Source: Bufo bufo (lineage: Eukaryota; Chordata; Amphibia; Anura; Bufonidae). Taken from it: a DNA stretch of 64,000 bases. The position numbers and the translations under genes are program-made. Below, piece by piece: positions 58,376-64,000 of the stretch. Within the stretch, counting starts at the first letter, position 1. Every line of letters starts with the position of its first letter. Below the pieces are notes generated by a model that saw only the letters and a list, made by a program, of their open reading frames with translations, was not told the origin of the DNA and did not search any database. The stretch spans positions 34,011,748 to 34,075,747 of the forward strand of contig NC_053392.1 in assembly GCF_905171765.1 (NCBI RefSeq), given 5' to 3'.

Positions 58376-59401
58376 GTGATAGCAGACGTCTGACACTTTT
58401 TTGCAGCCTAGGTGGGCAAAGGGGCCCACATTCCAAAGAGCACCTTTAGGATTTCACCGGCCATTTTTTACACATTTTGATTTCAAACTACTTACCACAC
58501 ATTAGGGCCCCTAAAATGCCAGGGCAGTATAACTACCCCACAAGTGACCCCATTTTAGAAAGAAGACACCCCAAGGTATTTCGTGATGGGCATAGTGAGT
58601 TCATGGAAGTTTTTTTTTTTGGCACAAGTTAGTGGAATATGAGACTTTGTAAGAAAAAAAAAAATCATAATTTTCCGCTAACTTGTGACAAAAAATAAAA
58701 AGTTCTATGAACTCACTATGCCCATCAGCGAATACCTTAGGGTGTCTACTTTCCGAAATGGCGTTATTTGTGGGGTTTTCTACTGTCTGGCCATTGTAGA
58801 ACCTCAGGAAACATGACAGGTGCTCAGAAAGTCAGAGCTGCTTCAAAAAGCGGAAATTCACATTTTTGTACCATAGTTTGTAAACGTTATAACTTTTACC
58901 CAAACCATTTTTTTTTTACCCAAACATTTTTTTTTTATCAAAGACATGTAGAACAATAACTTTAGAGAAAAATTTATATATGGATGTTGTTTTTTTTGCA
59001 AAATTTTACAACTGAAAGTGAAAAATGTCATTTGTTTGCAAACAAATCGTTAAATTTTGATTAATAACAAAAAAAGTAAAAATGTCAGCAGCGATGAAAT
59101 ACCACCAAATGAAAGCTCTATTAGTGAGAAGAAAAGGAGGTAAAATTCATTTGGGTGGTAAGTTGCATGACCGAGCAATAAACGGTTAAAGTAGTGTAGG
59201 TCAGAAGTGTAAAAAGCTAGGGGAGCTGAGGTGGTTAATATTAGACCTGTAATCCTTCTCTTGTGCAGGTTCTGGGTAAGTTGGGTGATGAGAATTATGG
59301 CTGCCATTATATCTTATAGTCATGATCCTGCTTACTTAGGCTCCTGAATGTCATTTCTGTCAGGGTGTCCACTGATATTTTAGCTGTGGTTTCTTTCTCT
59401 T

Positions 59402-61501
59402 AGGCCTCATGCACACGACCGTTGTGTGCACCCGTGGCCGTTGTGCCGTTTTCCGTTTTTTTTTTTTGCGGACCCATTGACTTTTAATGGGTCCGTGGAA
59501 AAATCGGAAAATGCACCGTTTTGCAGCCGCATCCGTGATCCGTGTTTCCTGTCCGTCCCAGCTTTCTTGTTATGTAACACTAAGGTGGTGTTGGACACAA
59601 TAAAATCATTTTTTCTGAATTCAAATATTTTGAGTGCCGTGGATATATACATACGTCCAAAAAATATGACCTGTCCTATTTTTTTGACGGACAACGGTTC
59701 ACGGACCCTTTCAAGTCAATGGGTCCGTGAAAGAACACGGATGCACACAAGATTGGCATCCGCGTCCGTGATCCGTGGCTGTAGGTTGCTTTCATACAGA
59801 CGGATCCGAAGATCCGTCTGCATAAAAGCTTTTTCAAAGATGAGTTTTTCACTTCGTGAAAACTCATATTCGACAGTATAGTCTAACACAGAGGCATTCC
59901 CATAGTGATGGGGACACTTCTAGTTAGAATATACTACGAACTGTGTGCATGACTGCCCCCTGCTGCCTGGCAGCACCCGATCTCTTACAGGGGGCTGTGA
60001 TCCGCACAATTAACCCCTCAGGTGCTGCACCTGAGGGGTTAATTGTGCATATCATAGCCTCCTATAAGAGATCAGGGGCTGCCAGGCAGCAGGGGGCAGA
60101 CCCCCCTCCCTCCCCAGTTTTAATTTCATTGGTGGCCATTGCGCCCCCCCCCCCCCCTCCCTCTATTGTATTATTTTCATTGGTGGCACAGTGTGCGGCC
60201 TCCCCCGGCCCTCCTCCCTCCCTCTATGTATTATTTTCATTGGTGGCACAGTGTGCGGCCCCCCCTCCCTCCCTTGTATTATTTTCATTGGTGGCACAGT
60301 GTGCGGCCTCCCCTTACTTAGCAATATTAGAAGCATCATACTTACCTGCTGCGCTGTCTGTGACCGGCCGGGAGCTCCTCCTACTGGTAAGTGACAGATC
60401 ATTAAGCAATGCGCCGCACAGACCTGTCACTTACCAGTAGGAGGAGCTTCCGGCCGGTCACAGACAGCACAGCAGGTAAGTATGATGCTTCTAATATTGC
60501 TAAGTAACCATGGCAACCAGGACTGCAGTAGCGTCCTGGTTGCCATGGTTACCGATCGGAGCCCCAGCGATTAAACTGGGACTCCGATCGGAACTCTCCG
60601 CTGCCACCAATGATCGGGGAGGGGGGGGGGCCGCACACTGTGCCACCAATGAAAATAATACAATAGAGGGAGGGAGGGGGGGGCCGCACACTGTGCCACC
60701 AATGAAAATAATACAATAGAGGGAGGGGGGCCGCACACTGTGCCACCAATGAAAATAATACAATAGAGGGAGGAAGGGGGGGCCCCACACTGGCCACCAA
60801 TGAAAATAATACAATAGAGGGCGGGGGGGCCGCACACTGTGCCACCAATGAAAATAATACAATAGAGGGAGGAAGGGGGGCCGCACACTGGCCACCAATG
60901 AAATTAATACAATAGAGGGAGGGAGGGGGTCTGCCCCCTGCTGCCTGGCAGCCCCTGATCTCTTACAGGGGACTATGATACGCACAATTAACCCCCCTCA
61001 GGTGCGGCACCTGAGGGGTTAATTGTGCGGATCACAGCTCCCTGTAAGAGATCGGGTGCTGCCAGGCAGCAGGGGGCAGTCATGTACAAAGTTCTTAGTA
61101 TATTCTAACTTGAAGCGTCCCCATCACCATGGGAACGCCTCTGTGTTAGAATATACTGTCGGATCTGAGTTTCACGATCTAACTCATATCCGACAGTATA
61201 TTCTAACATAGAGGCGTTCTCATGGTGATGAAAACTCCGATCCGATGGTATAATAGGGACTCCTGACTTTACATTGAAAGTCAATGGGGGACGGATCCGT
61301 TTGAAATTGCACCATATTGTGTCAACGTCAAACGGATCCGTCCCCATTGACTTGCATTGTAATTCAGGACGGATCCGTTTGGCTCCGCACGGCCAGGCGG
61401 ACACCAAAACGACCCACGGATGAAAAAACGGTTACGGATCACGGACCTACGGAGCCCGTTTTTGCGGACCTTAAAAAAGAACGGTCGTGTGCATGAGGCC
61501 T
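59402..61501. mobile_element. Large foldback transposon
   Basis: AGGCCTCATGCACACGACCG at the left and its exact complement CGGTCGTGTGCATGAGGCCT at the right define a 2.1-kb element. The arms carry further mirrored modules: CTGCTGCCTGGCAGC blocks at about 59951 and 61060, and GGTGGCACAGTGTGCGGCC at 60181-60308 mirrored by GGCCGCACACTGTGCCACC at 60620-60850. The centre, around 60410, is a palindrome of two CTTACCAGTAGGAGGAGC arms. Each arm has amplified its GTGGCACAG module into a small tandem array. No transposase frame is seen. Confidence 0.8.
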
Positions 61502-62139
61502 TTAGTCATTTTTTGCCTCGGGGTGGATTCTTGTAGAATCTGTGAATACAATTTTTTGATGCCTGTTTTGGATGTAGGATTGTTCTCTGCAGCCATTTCA
61601 GGCTTAAGGGATCAAAATATGTTTTCAGTTCAATGGCTGGAGGTTTGGCGCCCTCCAGTGGACAAACATGTGCACTGTCTGATTTTGGAAGACCATATGC
61701 AGCTGATTAAATGATTGTGCTGTGGGAGGTGGCGGGATCGTCCCAGTCCACATGGGCCATATACACTGAATGGCCCCTTTATTACAGAGATCGGCCTGAT
61801 CACACTGGCTATGACGAATCCAAATGTCTTCCTGGATGTGATGATAAGGACAGTGCTCGATGCCACAAGGGTCGCATAGTTATGGATTGGTTCCAGGAAC
61901 ATGGCATCGAGCAGGTCTTCAGCCTGGGAAAGGGTAGAAGAGGCTGTTCAGTCCATCAGCACCTCCATCTAATATCCTGGTCACAGGGCCAGTATTCCTC
62001 CAGGACAATGTCAGAGCATCAGCGGGTTTGTGTCATTCCAAATTGCTGCCCAGTGGAGGTCCCGTGTCCTAATTAATGGGAGGGGGGGCTTTATTAACCT
62101 GGCCATTTAATGTGTGTACAGGGATGTGTCTAGTACAGT
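61502..62139 (+). other. Intron 5 sequence, no gene recognised
   Basis: The part at 61720-62080 (from GGGAGGTGGCGGGATCGTCC to GTGTCCTAATTA) has moderate GC and open frames, and could be a fragment of an old dispersed repeat. I do not recognise it. Confidence 0.4.
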
Positions 62140-63440
62140 TTACTCCATCTTTCTCTGATGTGTGGGGTGTATATAATAGTGTACCCCATCTTTTTCTCAA
62201 GTTTTGTGGTGTATATAATACAGTGTACCCCATTTTTCTCTGTGTTGGGGTGTATATAATACAGTGTACTCCATCTTTCTCTGATGTGTTGGTGTATATA
62301 ATACAGTGTACTCCATCTTTCTCTGATGTGTTGGTGTATATAATACACTGTACTCCATCTTTCTCTGATGTGTTGGTGTATATAATACAGTGTACTCCAT
62401 CTTTCTCTGATGCAGAGGCGGGGGGCTGCGAGCAGGTTGTATATAATACATTGTACCCCATCTTTCTCTGATGTGTGGGGCTGTATATATACAGTGTACT
62501 CCATCTTTCTCTGATGTGTGGGGGGTGTATATAATACAGTGTGCTCCATCTTTCTCTGATGTGTGGGGTGTATATAATACAGTGTACTCCATCTTTCTCT
62601 GATGTGTTGAGGTGTATATAATACACTGTGCCCCATCTTTCTCTGATGTGTTGAGGTGTATATAATACAGTGTACTCTATTTTTCTCTCGTGTGGGGGAT
62701 GTATATAATACAGTGTACTCCATTTTTCTCTCGTGTGGGGGATGTATATAATACAGTGTACTCCATCTTTCTCTGATGTGTGGGGGGTGTATATAATACA
62801 GTGTACTCCATCTTTCTCTGATGTGTTGGTGTATATAATACAGTGTACTCCATCTTTCTCTGATGCAGAGGCGGGGGGCTGCGAGCAGGTTGTATATATA
62901 CAGTGTACTCCATCTTTCTCTGATGTGTTGGTTTATATAATACAGTGTACTCCATCTTTTTCTGATGTGTAGGGGTGTATATAATACACTGTGCCCCATC
63001 TTTCTCTGATGTGTTGAGGTGTATATAATACAGTGTACTCCATCTTTCTCTGATGTGTGGGGGGTGTATATAATACACTGTGCCCCATCTTTCTGATGTG
63101 TAGGGGTGTATATAATACACTGTGCTCCATCTTTCTCTGATGTGTGGGGTGTATATAATACAGTGTACTCCATCTTTCTCTGATGTGTTGAGGTGTATAT
63201 AATACACTGTGCCCCATCTTTCTCTGATGTGTTGAGGTGTATATAATACAGTGTACTCCATTTTTCTCTCGTGTGGGGGATGTATATAATACAGTGTACT
63301 CCATTTTTCTCTCGTGTGGGGGATGTATATAATACAGTGTACTCCATCTTTCTCTGATGTGTGGGGGATGTATATAATACAGTGTACTCCATCTTTCTCT
63401 GATGTGTGGGGATGTATATAATACAGTGTACTCCACTTTT
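62140..63440 (+). repeat. 43-45-bp minisatellite running into the exon 6 acceptor
   Basis: About 30 units based on GTGTATATAATACAGTGTAC followed by TCCATCTTTCTCTGATGTGT and several Gs. Two units carry an inserted GCAGAGGCGGGGGGCTGCGA block (about 62413 and 62866), and blocks with TTTTTCTCTCGTG recur at 62680-62720 and 63260-63320, so a segment of about 580 bp was duplicated. The last unit becomes TACTCCACTTTTCTCCGCAG, the splice acceptor of exon 6. Confidence 0.95.
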
Positions 63441-63448
63441 CTCCGCAG

Positions 63449-63581
63449 GCTCTGAAGCAGCAGAAGAAGCAGCAGCAGAGGCGGCGATCTGGGATCCCTG
63501 TTCCGACTGGACAGCACCTCATGCTAAAGACTGTGAAAACTGCCAGCAACGTTGCCCCGACTAAACCACCAGCCGCTCACA
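63449..63581 (+). CDS. ASXL2: ASXL2 exon 6 (residues 183-226, continues beyond window)
   Basis: The frame reads ALKQQKKQQQRRRSGIPVPT then GQHLMLKTVKTASNVAPTKP then PAAH. Human ASXL2 has an ALKQ repeat here followed by a Gln/Lys run and TVKTAS, so the match is good. The acceptor is CTCCGCAG/GC. The donor is ambiguous: CACA/GTACGT gives an end at 63581, while a second GT four bases later (GTACAG) would give 63585 with a different phase. The first is the better consensus. The exon encodes a basic, Gln-rich linker upstream of the DEUBAD region, which would lie beyond the window. Tandem arrays touch it on both sides. Confidence 0.9.
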
Positions 63582-63609
63582 GTACGTACAGTGCGTTTCA
63601 CTGAACCCA

Positions 63610-64000
63610 GGCGAGGGGCCTGCGAGCAGAGTCGGGAGAGGCGAGGGGCCTGCGAGCAGAGTCGGGAGAGGCGAGGGGCCTGCGAGCAGAGTCGGGAGAG
63701 GCGAGGGGCCTGCGAGCAGAGTCGGGAGAGGCGAGGGGCCTGCGAGCAGGGTCGGGAGAGGCGAGGGGCCTGCGAGCAGGGTCGGGAGAGGCGAGGGGCC
63801 TGCGAGCAGAGTCGGGAGAGGCGAGGGGCCTGCGAGCAGAGTCGGGAGAGGCGAGGGGCCTGCGAGCAGAGTCGGGAGAGGCGAGGGGCCTGCGAGCAGA
63901 GTCGGGAGAGGCGAGGGGCCTGCGAGCAGGGTCGGGAGAGGCGAGGGGCCTGCGAGCAGGGTCGGGAGAGGCGAGGGGCCTGCGAGCAGGGTCGGGAGAG
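63610..64000. repeat. 30-bp GC-rich minisatellite, continues past the window
   Basis: Thirteen almost identical 30-bp units of GCGAGGGGCCTGCGAGCAGA followed by GTCGGGAGAG. The only variant is CAGG for CAGA. It starts about 30 bases after the exon 6 donor and is cut off by the window edge. The uniformity suggests very recent expansion. Confidence 0.96.

Larger units (their letters stand above)
57006..59238. mobile_element. TTAA-flanked non-autonomous element built of inverted modules
   Basis: TTAACCGCCTC at the left and GAGGTGGTTAA at the right are inverted apart from one base, with TTAA on both sides, as in piggyBac- or Kolobok-type elements. Several internal inverted modules are present. 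One of them, CCTAAAATGCCAGGGCAGTA, appears forward at about 57761 and 58511 and reversed at about 58037-58056. Sequence around 58185-58375 is a long near-perfect palindrome. There is no transposase. Confidence 0.75.

Noticed and set aside
58119..58429. Two nearly identical 83-codon proteins on opposite strands
   Set aside because: They are mirror readings of a long inverted repeat inside a non-coding transposon.
62130..63392. 420-codon minus-strand frame
   Set aside because: Arises from the 43-45-bp minisatellite; repeated YTVLYT/HQRKME peptides, no domain.

Overview
This is a vertebrate nuclear genome window, most likely from a frog or toad. It carries the 5' part of one host gene, ASXL2 (Additional sex combs-like 2, a Polycomb-associated chromatin regulator). 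Six coding exons lie on the + strand at 14949-15029, 23698-23780, 24491-24599, 28090-28246, 56756-56871 and 63449-63581. They join in phase with GT/AG borders at every junction and encode about 226 N-terminal residues, including the HARE-HTH domain. The gene runs off the right edge. The anuran call rests on the repeats: a Tx1-like LINE with a zinc-knuckle ORF1, a CR1 LINE with an SGNH esterase ORF1, a DIRS/Ngaro-type tyrosine-recombinase retroelement, several Tc1-like transposons and many foldback MITEs. It is inference, not proof.

Upstream of ASXL2 (1-14.9 kb) there is no recognisable complete host gene. In order it holds: a hAT-like element with an expanded 32-bp minisatellite and an exon-like insert (926-2511); a 22-bp minisatellite split by a solo LTR (2697-5100); a MITE (5368-5790); a 31-bp minisatellite (5870-6845); a decayed DIRS/Ngaro-like retroelement on the minus strand (about 6850-12230); a 92/97-bp satellite (12815-14668); and the GC-rich ASXL2 promoter and first exon.

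The ASXL2 introns are packed with tandem repeats and transposons. Intron 1 holds a 41-bp minisatellite, a Tc1-like element whose transposase core became a 44-bp minisatellite, and a 40-bp minisatellite. Intron 2 holds a 22/29-bp array. Intron 3 holds an inverted copy of the 92/97-bp satellite. Intron 4 (28.5 kb) holds a 23-bp array, more satellite containing an intact Tc1/mariner transposon with DD37E spacing, a decayed DD34E Tc1 element with a solo LTR inside it, and a roughly 10-kb 35-bp minisatellite broken by a Tx1-like LINE (itself hit by a hAT MITE) and a nearly intact CR1 LINE. Intron 5 holds two large foldback elements and a 43-45-bp array that runs into the exon 6 acceptor. A 30-bp GC-rich array starts just after exon 6.

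By rough addition, tandem repeats make up about 40% or more of the window and transposons about another quarter. Only about 0.7 kb is host coding sequence. The only long intact reading frames outside arrays belong to mobile elements: the DD37E transposase (30622-31638) and CR1 ORF2 (50589-53420).
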